DNA from: Maricaulis sp.
GTDB lineage: Bacteria > Pseudomonadota > Alphaproteobacteria > Caulobacterales > Maricaulaceae
Direction of reading: 5' to 3'
Length of the DNA: 64,000 bases
Assembly: GCA_017643585.1 (NCBI GenBank)
Contig: JAEPND010000001.1
Coordinates: 443,834-507,833 of the forward strand
Under the pieces are notes generated by a model. The model was not told the origin of the DNA. It saw only the letters and a program-made list of their open reading frames with translations, and ran no database searches. The translations under genes were made by a program, and so were the position numbers. Of the stretch, positions 9,002 to 17,312 are shown piece by piece. Each line of letters opens with the position of its first letter. The stretch's first letter is position 1.

Positions 9002-10047
9002 GCCAGCGTCTTGATCAGCAGCGGCTGAAACACCTCGTTCTCACCGCAGCTAGTGCCGTGGTGATGCTGGCTGGCGCCGTCACGCTCTCGGTCATGGATG
9101 TACGCCAGGCGTGGACGCCGGACGTATCTGGTCCCGTGCTGACCGATTGGAGCGCCAATGTTCAGGCCGCGCGGGAAATCGAGATCGTCAACGCGCAGGA
9201 GCGATTTGTCATCACGCGTTCGCCCAGCGGCTGGACGATGCCCAGCCGCGACGGGTTTGCCGTGCGTCCGGAACGACTTGCGGCTCTGGATAACCTGTTG
9301 ATGAGCCTGGAGTATGAGGGCGCACGGACCGCGGATCCGGGAAAGCATGACCGCCTCTCGCTGGCCGAGGAAGGTCAGGAAAACGGCGCCAATCGCGTGA
9401 TCCTGCGCGATGCTGATGGCCAGGTCCTCGAGGACATCCTGCTCGGCGCGACGCGGGGCGATACGCTGTATCTGCGTTTCCCCGGAGAGGCGCGCACCTA
9501 TGCTGCGCGTTTCGACGCCGACGTTGATACCGGCTTGCTCGCCCAGCCGGCGGATGAGTGGTTAGCACTGGATTTCCTGTCGCTTGGGCGCAATGAAATC
9601 GCCGCTGCCGAGATCCGGCCGGAAGCCGGACCGCAATACCGCCTGGTGCGCGCGGCCCAGAGCTCGCGCAATTTTTCGCTGCGTGAACCAACGGGCTGGC
9701 AACCGATCACGGCAGGCGCTGGCAACGGGCCGGCGACAGCGCTCGGCCGATTGCGTTTCCGCGATGTGCGCCGCGAAGAGCGCCTGACCGGTTCCGTGGT
9801 GGCTTTCCACACGGCCGAGACATTTGACGGGTTGCGAGTGACGCTGGACATCATCGCCCAGGGCGAGACCCGCTGGGCCCGCATCCGCACCGAGGCGATC
9901 ACTGATGACGCCGAAGCCGAGGCGGCACGAATAATAAATGCGAGCCAGGGTTGGGCATTTTTGTTGTCTGATCTCGCGGTCGACCGCATGATTCGTCCAC
10001 TTGACCAGATTGCAAACCCCCGCGCCGCTGAAGCCGATGCGCCTTAA
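8998..10047 (+). CDS. DUF4340 domain protein
   Basis: 349 residues: one N-terminal membrane helix (about 13-32) followed by a periplasmic region with the weak internal repeats of DUF4340 (for example ITRSPSGWTMPSRDGFAV and a later GDTLYLRF segment). DUF4340 proteins are very often encoded beside GldG-type genes. It starts in the four-base overlap with the GldG-like gene and overlaps the VOC gene by eleven bases. It is probably a periplasmic part of the same ABC system. Confidence 0.85.
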   Translation: MSQRLDQQRLKHLVLTAASAVVMLAGAVTLSVMDVRQAWTPDVSGPVLTDWSANVQAAREIEIVNAQERFVITRSPSGWTMPSRDGFAVRPERLAALDNLLMSLEYEGARTADPGKHDRLSLAEEGQENGANRVILRDADGQVLEDILLGATRGDTLYLRFPGEARTYAARFDADVDTGLLAQPADEWLALDFLSLGRNEIAAAEIRPEAGPQYRLVRAAQSSRNFSLREPTGWQPITAGAGNGPATALGRLRFRDVRREERLTGSVVAFHTAETFDGLRVTLDIIAQGETRWARIRTEAITDDAEAEAARIINASQGWAFLLSDLAVDRMIRPLDQIANPRAAEADAP

Positions 10048-10411
10048 TCAGATCACCATCCCGGTGAGCGATATCCCGCGCTCAAAATCCTTCTACATGC
10101 GGCTGGGATTTCGGCTTCTGGTCGATTCCCCGCACTACACGCGCTTCCTTGCTCCGGATGGTGATACGACCTTTTCCCTGCATCTGAGCGAGGACGACGT
10201 CGTGCCCGGCGCGGTGATCTATCTGGAGAGCGACAAGGTCGACAAGGAAGTGGCGCGGCTGCAGGGGCGCGGATTCGAATTCGAGGCCCAGCCGGAGGAT
10301 ACGGGCTGGCTCTGGCGCGAGGCGGTTTTGCGCGATCCGGATGGTCACAAGATCAAGATCTATCATGCCGGCAAGAACCGGGTGGACCCGCCCTGGCGGG
10401 TGAAGGACTGA
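10037..10411 (+). CDS. VOC-family (glyoxalase/bleomycin-resistance fold) protein
   Basis: 124 residues with one vicinal-oxygen-chelate unit: opening MRLNQITIPVSDIPRSKSFY, middle VIYLESDKV, and the closing RDPDGHKIKIYHAGKNR. Candidate metal ligands are in the first and last strands (a Gln at residue 5 and Glu/His residues), but the first position is Gln and not His, so activity is uncertain. The start overlaps the DUF4340 gene by eleven bases, so it is co-translated with the ABC operon. Confidence 0.85.
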   Translation: MRLNQITIPVSDIPRSKSFYMRLGFRLLVDSPHYTRFLAPDGDTTFSLHLSEDDVVPGAVIYLESDKVDKEVARLQGRGFEFEAQPEDTGWLWREAVLRDPDGHKIKIYHAGKNRVDPPWRVKD

Positions 10412-10459
10412 CGGCACGCCCGTATCGACGCCTGCGCGGCCATGCGATAAGCATCCGCG

Positions 10460-11569
10460 ATGACTGATCAACTCGACATTTTCCTGATTGTGGCGCCCGG
10501 GCTGGAAAACCTGCTGGCGGACGAGGCGCGCGAGAAGGGCTTTGCCGTTGGCAAGCTCGAGACGGGCGGGGTCAATCTGCGGGGCGACTGGCCCGAGGTC
10601 TGGCGCGCCAACCTGGAGCTGCGGGGAGCCACGCGGGTCCTCGTGCGGGTCGGTGTCTTCCATGCCGTGCACTTGGCCCAGCTGGACAAGCGCGCCCGAC
10701 GGGTGCCCTGGGCCGAGCTGATCGATCGCAGGCGGACTGTCCGGGTTGATGCAACCTGCCGCAAGTCCAAGATCTATCACGAGAAAGCCGCCACCCAGCG
10801 TGTCGAGACGGCGATCCGTGAAGAGGCGGGCGCGAGCGTAGAGACCGAGGCGGATATCCGCGTCATGGTCCGTATCGAACACGATCAGTGCACGATCAGC
10901 CTGGATACGTCCGGCGAGCTGTTGCACCGGCGTGGCCACAAGGCAGCGGTCAATCGCGCGCCCATGCGCGAGACGCTGGCGTCGCTATTCCTGCGTGATT
11001 GTGGCTATGCGGGCCAGGAGGCTGTGCTGGACCCGATGTGTGGCTCTGGCACCTTTGTCATCGAGGCCGCCGAGATTGCGCTGGGCCTGAATCCCGGCCG
11101 ATCGCGTGACTTCGCTTTCCAGTATCTCAAGACCTTTGATGCGAAACGCTGGGCGAAGATGCGGGAAGAGGCTGACACGCATTCCAGCGATCTGCGCTTC
11201 TTCGGATCGGACCGCGATCCCGGCGCCATACGCATGAGCGGTGAAAATGCCGAGCGATCTGGCGTCGCGCAGCTGTGCGCGTTTTCGCATGTTTCGGTGC
11301 GTGATCTGCAACCGCCAGACTGCGATCCTGGCCTGATCATCATCAATCCGCCCTATGGCGGCCGGATTGGTGATCGAAAGAAGCTTAATGCGGTCTACAG
11401 CTCAATCGGACACGCCTTGAGAAGCCGGTTTTCCGGCTGGCGGGTCGGGATTGTGACCTCGTCCGCCCAGCTGGCCAAGGCCACGGGCCTGCCGCTGGGC
11501 AAGCCCGGCCCGGTCGTCGACCATGGCGGGACCAAAATCCGGCTCTACCAGACACCCGCGCTTCGCTAG
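10460..11569 (+). CDS. THUMP-domain RNA guanine N2-methyltransferase-like protein
   Basis: 369 residues: N-terminal ferredoxin-like and THUMP region (about 1-155), then a Rossmann methyltransferase with the SAM loop LDPMCGSGTFVIEAA and the catalytic IINPPYGGRIGD, whose NPPY marks amino-group methylation of guanine. It resembles the N-terminal half of RlmL and the TrmN/Trm14 group, which modify 23S rRNA or tRNA to m2G. Which RNA is used cannot be decided. There is no C-terminal RlmK-type domain. Confidence 0.92.
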   Translation: MTDQLDIFLIVAPGLENLLADEAREKGFAVGKLETGGVNLRGDWPEVWRANLELRGATRVLVRVGVFHAVHLAQLDKRARRVPWAELIDRRRTVRVDATCRKSKIYHEKAATQRVETAIREEAGASVETEADIRVMVRIEHDQCTISLDTSGELLHRRGHKAAVNRAPMRETLASLFLRDCGYAGQEAVLDPMCGSGTFVIEAAEIALGLNPGRSRDFAFQYLKTFDAKRWAKMREEADTHSSDLRFFGSDRDPGAIRMSGENAERSGVAQLCAFSHVSVRDLQPPDCDPGLIIINPPYGGRIGDRKKLNAVYSSIGHALRSRFSGWRVGIVTSSAQLAKATGLPLGKPGPVVDHGGTKIRLYQTPALR

Positions 11570-11641
11570 GGCGTGTTTCGACACTCTGCGGGAATGCTGT
11601 TAAGCCTCTGATCCAGGAATGATCATGAGGGGAACGAGATC

Positions 11642-13705
11642 ATGCAATCGATCAAATGGCTTGGGGCCGGCATCGCGCTGGCTGCTCTGGCCGCCTGCCA
11701 GCCGGCGAGCGAAACATCCGCTCCGGCTGAGGCTGGCCTGGCGTCCATGCAGGAGGCGTCGACCTTTACTGTCCTGGTCGGTGGAACGCCCATCGGCGCA
11801 CTGGAGATCGCGGCAGCAGACGATGGTTATGCCATCGATTACGAGTACCGCAATAATGGCCGCGGCCCGACCATGGTCGAAAGCGTGCGCCTCGACGAGA
11901 ACGGCCTGCCGCAGAGCTGGACCGTTGAAGGCGCGTCCACCTTCGGCAACCCGATTGACGAGAGTTTTGAATTCGTCGATGGCGAAGCGCGTTGGACGGA
12001 CAATACCGGTTCTGACCAGGCCGTTCCTGCCGGTGACGCCTTTTATGTTCCCGAGAATGCCAGCCCCTACTGGCTGGCGATCGCGGCCCGCGCCCTGATC
12101 GAACAGGAAGACGGTCGCATGGCGGCGCTGCCGGGTGGCGAGCTCAGCCTGTCCGAGATCGAGGATCTCGAGGTTACCGGTGAGCATGGTGATCGCACGG
12201 TCACCAGTTATGCGCTCTCGGGAACGGGTCTCAACCCGACCTATTTCCTGATGCACGGAGACGCGTTCTTCGGCATCATGACGCCGGGTTTTGCCATTCT
12301 GGAAGCTGGGTATGAGAGTGAGGACGAGCGCCTCCGTGGTGTCGCTGCCGAGTATGGCGCGCGCCGGTTCGAAGAAATCCAGCAGCGTGTGGTGCACGAT
12401 TACGACGCCCCGGTCCGCATCGCCAATGTACGGGTGTTTGACAGCCGTGACGAAACCCTGGGCGAGCCGGTCTCTGTTGTGGTGGTTGATAATCGCATCG
12501 ACCGCATTGAGGCCGCTGATGCGCGCGGTGATGGCGAAGTTGTCATCGACGGTGCGGGTGGAACCCTGGTGCCCGGCTTGTTCGACATGCACGGGCATAT
12601 GGGCGAGACGAGTGCTTTCCTGAATATCGCGGCCGGTGTCACCAGTGTCCGCGATATGGGCAATAACAATGATGTTCTCGACGGGCTGGAGGCGAATATC
12701 CAGTCCGGTCGTGTCGCGGGTCCGCGCCTGTTCCGGTCCGGCTTCATCGAGGGCCGCAGCCCGTTCAATTCCAATAACGGTATTCTGGTGTCCAGCGAGG
12801 AGGAGGCGGTTGCCGCCGTCCAGGCCTATGCCGAGCGCGGCTTCCACCAGGTCAAGATCTACAACTCCATGAACCCGGAGTGGATCCCGGCTGTCATCGC
12901 CGAGGCGCATGCCAACAACATGCGGGTTGCCGGTCATGTCCCGGCCTTCACCAATGCCGATGCCATGATCGCGGCGGGTTATGACGAGATGACCCATATC
13001 AACCAGATCGCGCTGGGCTGGGTGCTCGAGGAGGGTGAGGATACGCGGACGCTGTTGCGCCTGACCGCTCTGCGCCGTCTGCCGGGGCTTGATCTCTCCA
13101 GCGACCGTGTTCAGGCGACGCTGGACGCGATGGTCGAGCGCGGTGTGGCGATCGATCCCACCTATGCCATCCACGAGGCCCTGCTGCTGTCGCGCAATGG
13201 CACGCTGTCGCCGGGCGTGGTCGATTATGTCGACAACATGCCGGTTTCCAATCAGCGCGGTGCCCGCACCGCCTGGGCCGACATCGCCAATGACGAGGAT
13301 GATGCCAATTATCGCGGCGCCTACGACCAGCTGACCGAGGTCCTGCGCATGATGCACGAGCGCGGCATCTTCATCGTTCCGGGCACCGACCTTGGCGGGT
13401 CATTCACCCTGCATCGCGAGCTCGAGCTGTACCAGAATATCGGCATGACGCCGGCCGAGATCCTCGGCTGGGGCAGCTGGCAGATGGCCGACTATCTCGG
13501 CGCAGGGGATGATCTCGGTTCCATCGAGCCGGGCAAGATCGCCGATTTCTTCCTGATCCCGGGTGACCCGACGGAGGACTTCAAGGCCATCAAGACCATC
13601 TCCATGGTCATGGCGGATGGCCGGGTCTATTTCCCGACGGAAATCTACCCCGAATTCGGCATCCAGCCCTTTACCGAGGTGCCCAATATCATGGACGGCC
13701 GCTAG
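11642..13705 (+). CDS. Lipoprotein amidohydrolase
   Basis: A 687-residue exported lipoprotein; the lipobox LAAC gives lipidated Cys19. The first part (about 25-250) is an unassigned beta-rich domain. The second is a metal-dependent amidohydrolase with HGH (in PGLFDMHGHMG), a probable bridging Lys in VKIYNSM, then His in VAGHVP and EMTHIN and Asp in PGTDLGG. Substrate may be a peptide or an imidazolonepropionase-like ring. Start after AGGGGAACGAG. It ends at a strong hairpin terminator, so it is a single-gene unit. Confidence 0.92.
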   Translation: MQSIKWLGAGIALAALAACQPASETSAPAEAGLASMQEASTFTVLVGGTPIGALEIAAADDGYAIDYEYRNNGRGPTMVESVRLDENGLPQSWTVEGASTFGNPIDESFEFVDGEARWTDNTGSDQAVPAGDAFYVPENASPYWLAIAARALIEQEDGRMAALPGGELSLSEIEDLEVTGEHGDRTVTSYALSGTGLNPTYFLMHGDAFFGIMTPGFAILEAGYESEDERLRGVAAEYGARRFEEIQQRVVHDYDAPVRIANVRVFDSRDETLGEPVSVVVVDNRIDRIEAADARGDGEVVIDGAGGTLVPGLFDMHGHMGETSAFLNIAAGVTSVRDMGNNNDVLDGLEANIQSGRVAGPRLFRSGFIEGRSPFNSNNGILVSSEEEAVAAVQAYAERGFHQVKIYNSMNPEWIPAVIAEAHANNMRVAGHVPAFTNADAMIAAGYDEMTHINQIALGWVLEEGEDTRTLLRLTALRRLPGLDLSSDRVQATLDAMVERGVAIDPTYAIHEALLLSRNGTLSPGVVDYVDNMPVSNQRGARTAWADIANDEDDANYRGAYDQLTEVLRMMHERGIFIVPGTDLGGSFTLHRELELYQNIGMTPAEILGWGSWQMADYLGAGDDLGSIEPGKIADFFLIPGDPTEDFKAIKTISMVMADGRVYFPTEIYPEFGIQPFTEVPNIMDGR

Positions 13706-13712
13706 GGCCGCT

Positions 13713-13743
13713 GGCGGGGCCGACAGGCCCCGCCGCTCTTTCT
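13713..13743 (+). terminator. Intrinsic terminator of the amidohydrolase gene
   Basis: GGCGGGGCC-GACA-GGCCCCGCC is a perfect nine-pair stem with a 4-base loop, followed by GCTCTTTCT. It lies eight bases past the stop codon. Confidence 0.85.
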
Positions 13744-13803
13744 GCTTGATCTTGTGGGGCGTGCAGCCATATCGCTTAGATACGCCCAGCCGGAGTTTTG
13801 CCC

Positions 13804-14475
13804 GTGACCGAAAAAACCGCTTCCTCGCCGTCCAATGCCCGCCTGCTGATTGATGCCGGCCCGATCGGCGTCTGGATTGTCGTCTATAATCTGTCACGCA
13901 TGTGGTTCGCGGATGAGGCGATCTATATCGGCACCGGCGCCTACATGCTGGCTGCGACCATCGCGATGCTGGCCTCCGTGCGGATCGAGAAACGCGTTCC
14001 GCCCATGCTGGTGATGACCACGGTGATCGTGCTGGGCTTTGGCGCCATGGGGATCTGGCTGCAGGACCCGATCTTCATCTATGTGAAGCCGACCATTATC
14101 AATCTCTTCCTGTCCTGGCTGATCCTGGTGTCGATGGCCTTGCGGATGAATGTCTGGAAGATCTTCTTCCAGCATCTCTTCACCCTGCCGGACGAGGCCT
14201 GGACCGTGTTTTCGGTCCGCTGGGCGATCTGGTTCCAGTTCCTGGCCCTGCTCAACGAATTCCTTTGGCGCCACATTGGCGACGGCACGGTGTCGGAGAG
14301 CGCACGCTGGTTTGCGGACTTCAGCATCACCGAGTCCTTCTGGGCCAATTCCAAGCTGGCCATCCTGTTCCTGGGAATGGGCTTCATGCTCGCCCAGATG
14401 CCCTTGCTGATGAAGTATCAGGCCATGGCCGCCGAGGATGCCGAAGCGGACGCGGACGAGAAAAAAGACGCCTAG
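13804..14475 (+). CDS. yciB: YciB/IspZ-type septation protein A
   Basis: 223 residues with five to six hydrophobic helices and family text DEAWTVFSVRWAIWFQFLAL and NEFLWRH. YciB is an inner-membrane protein that interacts with elongation and division machinery in E. coli. The start is GTG at 13804, eight bases after CGGAG; the in-frame TTG at 13798 is too close to that site. The C-terminal tail is acidic and lysine-rich (AEDAEADADEKKDA). Confidence 0.92.
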   Translation: MTEKTASSPSNARLLIDAGPIGVWIVVYNLSRMWFADEAIYIGTGAYMLAATIAMLASVRIEKRVPPMLVMTTVIVLGFGAMGIWLQDPIFIYVKPTIINLFLSWLILVSMALRMNVWKIFFQHLFTLPDEAWTVFSVRWAIWFQFLALLNEFLWRHIGDGTVSESARWFADFSITESFWANSKLAILFLGMGFMLAQMPLLMKYQAMAAEDAEADADEKKDA

Positions 14476-14479
14476 GGCA

Positions 14480-14509
14480 ACAATCCGTGTTCGGATGATT
14501 GTCATTTTT
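14480..14509 (+). terminator. Possible terminator hairpin or MarR operator
   Basis: ACAATC and GATTGT face each other across an 11-base interval that can itself pair (CCG/CGG), followed by CATTTTTG. It could end the yciB transcript. Its position about 50 bases before the MarR-type gene also allows a regulator site. Confidence 0.4.
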
Positions 14510-14558
14510 GCGTTATATTCCCGATCTATAAGCCCGATGGGACGAAGTGGAGTGGGAC

Positions 14559-15176
14559 ATGCCGAGTTCACAGCCTGATCCAAAGGACTTCAACCTGGCG
14601 GAATCGCCGGGCCATCTGCTTCACCGCGCGCAACAATTCGCCGCGGAGCGCTTCACCAAGGTCATGGCCGGCGCCAAGCTGACCCAGCGTCAGTTCGCGG
14701 TTCTGCACGCCACGGCCCAGCGCGAGGGCCTGACCCAGACAGAGCTGGTCAAGGCGACCGGCATTGACCGGTCAACACTGGCGGAGCTGGTTGCCCGCAT
14801 GGTGCGTAACGGCATGCTGGAGCGAGAAAAGCTCGCGGGTGATGCGCGGGCGAATGCCATCCACCTGTCGACCCAGGGCCGCACACTGCTGGAAGTGGCG
14901 ACGCTGGGGGCGATGGAGGCCGATGCGGCGATCCTCTCGGCCCTGCCCAAGAACAAGCGGGCGAGTTTCCTGGAAACCCTGCGACGCATCGCGCTGACGC
15001 TCGAAAAGGGTGAGGAAGAGGCCGAAAAGCTTCGCAAGAAGGAAAAAGAAAAGAAGAAGAAGGCCAAGAAGAAGGCCAAGGAAAAAGCCAAGGCCAAGGA
15101 AAAGGCGAAGCTCAAGGCGAAGAAGGCCAGGAAGGCCGAGAAGAAGGCCCGCAAACAGGAGGCGGCCGAGGGCTAG
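14559..15176 (+). CDS. MarR-family regulator with lysine-rich C-terminal tail
   Basis: Residues about 15-148 form a MarR winged helix (LTQRQFAVLHATAQ, then recognition-helix text GIDRSTLAELVARMVRNG and the wing DARANAIHLSTQGR). From residue 150 to 205 the protein is almost only Lys, Ala, Glu and Arg, with about 25 lysines, similar to histone-H1-like tails. The start is ATG 14559, six bases after GGAG; GTG 14547 is an alternative that would remove that site. It converges with the 62-residue membrane protein by a four-base overlap. The ligand and targets are unknown. Confidence 0.88.
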   Translation: MPSSQPDPKDFNLAESPGHLLHRAQQFAAERFTKVMAGAKLTQRQFAVLHATAQREGLTQTELVKATGIDRSTLAELVARMVRNGMLEREKLAGDARANAIHLSTQGRTLLEVATLGAMEADAAILSALPKNKRASFLETLRRIALTLEKGEEEAEKLRKKEKEKKKKAKKKAKEKAKAKEKAKLKAKKARKAEKKARKQEAAEG

Positions 15177-15361
15177 TTCAGACGGCCGCGCATGATAGTG
15201 AAGCGGACGAGAACAAACAGGGCTCCAACAATCCAGATCACCGTCGTGGCCTGCAAAAGAAGCTCAGATCCTGAAAGCACAGCTGCCAGCCCGGCCCCTA
15301 GGAAGAGTCCGAGCAGGACAAAGCCCGTTCGCTGCCAAGCGATAAAGCGGGTGTCCAGCAC
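15173..15361 (-). CDS. Small two-helix membrane protein downstream of ccmG
   Basis: 62 residues with two hydrophobic stretches (about 8-29 and 35-53) and a basic end FTIMRGRLN. I do not recognise a family. It starts at GTG 15361, seven bases after GAGG and only four bases past the ccmG stop, so it is the last gene of the ccmC-D-G unit. The spacing and ribosome site argue that it is translated; a role in cytochrome maturation is only inferred from position. Confidence 0.65.
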   Translation of the reverse strand: MLDTRFIAWQRTGFVLLGLFLGAGLAAVLSGSELLLQATTVIWIVGALFVLVRFTIMRGRLN

Positions 15362-15365
15362 GGGG

Positions 15366-15878
15366 TTACCTCGCCAGCTGGGCCTGGCGGTCCAGCAGCG
15401 GATAGATCTGGTTGCGCAGGATGTTCACCGTGACCGGCCCCTCGACTCGGGTGAGCACCTCACCCTCATTGGACAGCACCAGCGTATAGGGCAGTGCGAC
15501 CTCGCCATAGGCGGCGGAAAACGCGCTTCGGCCTGCCCGCATCAAACCCGCATAGGGATTGCCGGTCTCGTCGAGGAAGGCGAGGGTTTCTTCCGGCGTG
15601 CTGTCGATGGCGACGCCATAGATCGTCACACCTTCGGCCTGCAGGGCCTGCAGGAGCGGCATTTCATTGCGACATTCAATACAGGCCGTGGCGAACAGGT
15701 TGAGCAGGGATGCGCCGCGCAGGCTGGCCATGTCGAAGCCGGGCTCTCCGTCGAGCGGTTCAGCCGTAAACACCATGAGCGGTTCGGTAGTCGGATTGGC
15801 CAACTTGTATTGGTGCCATCCCACTGCACCGGCAAGGGCGACCAGCACGATCGCCGCCAGGATCTGGATTACTCGCAT
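15366..15878 (-). CDS. ccmG: CcmG/DsbE-type thiol-disulfide protein
   Basis: 170 residues with one N-terminal signal anchor (about 4-22) and a periplasmic thioredoxin fold. The redox pair is Cys66-Ile-Glu-Cys69 in FATACIECRNEMP, and a cis-proline segment ALPYTLVL follows. CcmG reduces apocytochrome c before heme attachment. The usual Trp before the first Cys is Ala here, and the acidic stretch of typical CcmG is not obvious, so it is a divergent member. It overlaps ccmD by ten bases. Confidence 0.88.
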   Translation of the reverse strand: MRVIQILAAIVLVALAGAVGWHQYKLANPTTEPLMVFTAEPLDGEPGFDMASLRGASLLNLFATACIECRNEMPLLQALQAEGVTIYGVAIDSTPEETLAFLDETGNPYAGLMRAGRSAFSAAYGEVALPYTLVLSNEGEVLTRVEGPVTVNILRNQIYPLLDRQAQLAR

Positions 15879-16033
15879 GGCCCTTCATCCCCTTCCAGCT
15901 CGCGCAGGCGGGCATCGGCCCCTGCACGTTCCAGAAGAGCGAAGACGATTAACGCGACAATGGCAAGGGCAGACGCTCCCCAGGCGCTCCAGACGTAAGG
16001 CGCATACCCGCCCATGCCGAGAAACTCACTCAT
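15869..16033 (-). CDS. ccmD: Heme exporter protein D
   Basis: A 54-residue gene read from the sequence: it begins MSEFLGMGGYAPYVWSAWG, then one membrane helix (about 18-36) and a charged tail with ERAGADARLRELEG. The MGGYAxYVW text is typical of CcmD, which helps release holo-CcmE from the CcmABC complex. It starts in a four-base ATGA-type overlap with the end of ccmC and ends ten bases inside ccmG, as expected for this operon. Confidence 0.93.
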   Translation of the reverse strand: MSEFLGMGGYAPYVWSAWGASALAIVALIVFALLERAGADARLRELEGDEGPCE

Positions 16034-16761
16034 GCGTCCTCCTCCCGCTCGCGGCGGCTGACAATCGCCCGGATGCGCTGCAGGCGCGTGCGCGAGCGCA
16101 GGCGGTAGAAGACCAGCCAGGCCGCCAGCAGTGAATAGGCGCCCATCATCAGGAAGAGCGGCACCAGCTGGCTGCCATCAATACTGGGTCCATCGGCGCG
16201 GATGATCGATGCCGGCTGGTGGAGGCTGGACCACCATTCGACCGAGAATTTCACGATGACCAGGTTAATCACGCCGGCCATGGCCAGGATGGCAGACATG
16301 CGCGCGGCCAGGGCCCGGTCCTCGATGGCAGACCGCAGCGCGATATAGCCCAGATAGACCAGGAACATCACCAGCACCGAGGTCATGCGGGCATCCCAGT
16401 CCCACCAGGTGCCCCACATGGGCTGTCCCCAGACGGCTCCGGTGATCAGGGCCAGAAGGGTAAAGACGGCGCCGATCGGAGCCATGACCTCGGCCGCGGC
16501 GTCGGCCAGCGAATGGCGCCAGACAAAGAAGATGAAACTCGCGCCCGCCATGCCGGCATAAAGCGCCGAGGCCATGTAGGCCGCAGGCACGTGCACATAC
16601 ATGATGCGGATCGTCTCGCCTTGCTGATAGTCCGGCGGGGAGGCGAAGAATGCGTAATAGATCCCGATGACGAAAAGCAGCGCAGCGCCGACCCCGCACA
16701 CCGGGATGGCCCATTTCGCCAGGGCGTCAAATCGCTGGGGATTGGAAAAATAGGACAGCAT
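16030..16761 (-). CDS. ccmC: Heme exporter protein C
   Basis: 243 residues with six membrane helices. The tryptophan-rich heme-handling loop WGTWWDWDAR is at 116-125, flanked by the probable axial ligands His57 (in MYVHVPAA) and His181 (in SSLHQPASI), close to E. coli His60 and His184. CcmC loads heme onto CcmE in the periplasm. Its upstream neighbour is not ccmB but a DUF6265-like gene, so it may need its own promoter within the short 56-base gap or depend on read-through. Confidence 0.97.
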   Translation of the reverse strand: MLSYFSNPQRFDALAKWAIPVCGVGAALLFVIGIYYAFFASPPDYQQGETIRIMYVHVPAAYMASALYAGMAGASFIFFVWRHSLADAAAEVMAPIGAVFTLLALITGAVWGQPMWGTWWDWDARMTSVLVMFLVYLGYIALRSAIEDRALAARMSAILAMAGVINLVIVKFSVEWWSSLHQPASIIRADGPSIDGSQLVPLFLMMGAYSLLAAWLVFYRLRSRTRLQRIRAIVSRREREEDA

Positions 16762-16817
16762 CAGGACGACTTACTGCGCTCCCGGGCGTACGGCAACTGA
16801 CGGGGTGTCGCATCCGC

Positions 16818-17249
16818 TCATTCGCTCAGCGTCCAGCTCCAGCTGATAGGGTCATGGCCCTCGATATCCGAGATGGTCGCTGTCAGCGTGTTTCCTTCGC
16901 GGGCATAGCTGATGCGCTGGGGGAAGTCGTGCTCGGCGTTTGTGAAGGTGGCGCTCTGCTCGCCCTGCTCGGCAAGTTCGAAACAGACAGCCTCGCGGCC
17001 GCCGGGCTGGGCGCAATAATGGGTCTGGTCGAAGGACTGGATGCGGATGAATTCGAACCCGCTGGCCCGGCCATCGCGCAGGGAGCGATTGGTGGCCAGC
17101 ATCAGCCCGCCGCGCATATCGCCCCAGACCTCCTCGCTGATCCGGCCATTGGCTTCGCGGACCCAATGTCCCTCCAGCCATGAAAAATCAGGACTATCAG
17201 TGGGATGAACGGCGCTTGCTAACAGGGCGAGGCTGGCGACAACACTCAT
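16818..17249 (-). CDS. Exported DUF6265-like protein
   Basis: 143 residues; a cleavable signal peptide is likely (first 15 or so residues, cut near SAVHP). The mature part has FSWLEGHWVRE, then WGDMRGGLML and EHDFPQRISYAR, a pattern seen in lipocalin-like DUF6265 proteins of unknown function. The start follows GGGAG by six bases. It lies 63 bases after the cupin gene in the same direction, probably in one transcript, and separates ccmB from ccmC. Confidence 0.75.
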   Translation of the reverse strand: MSVVASLALLASAVHPTDSPDFSWLEGHWVREANGRISEEVWGDMRGGLMLATNRSLRDGRASGFEFIRIQSFDQTHYCAQPGGREAVCFELAEQGEQSATFTNAEHDFPQRISYAREGNTLTATISDIEGHDPISWSWTLSE

Positions 17250-17312
17250 CGGAGGCTCCCGTGATCAATGTCGGCCAGCCTAGCGCGCCCCGCGACAGGC
17301 GGGAAGCTGGCA

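Noticed and set aside
11600-13357. Minus-strand frame of 585 codons opposite the amidohydrolase
   Set aside because: A mirror of the coding strand; the plus-strand protein has a lipobox and metal motifs.
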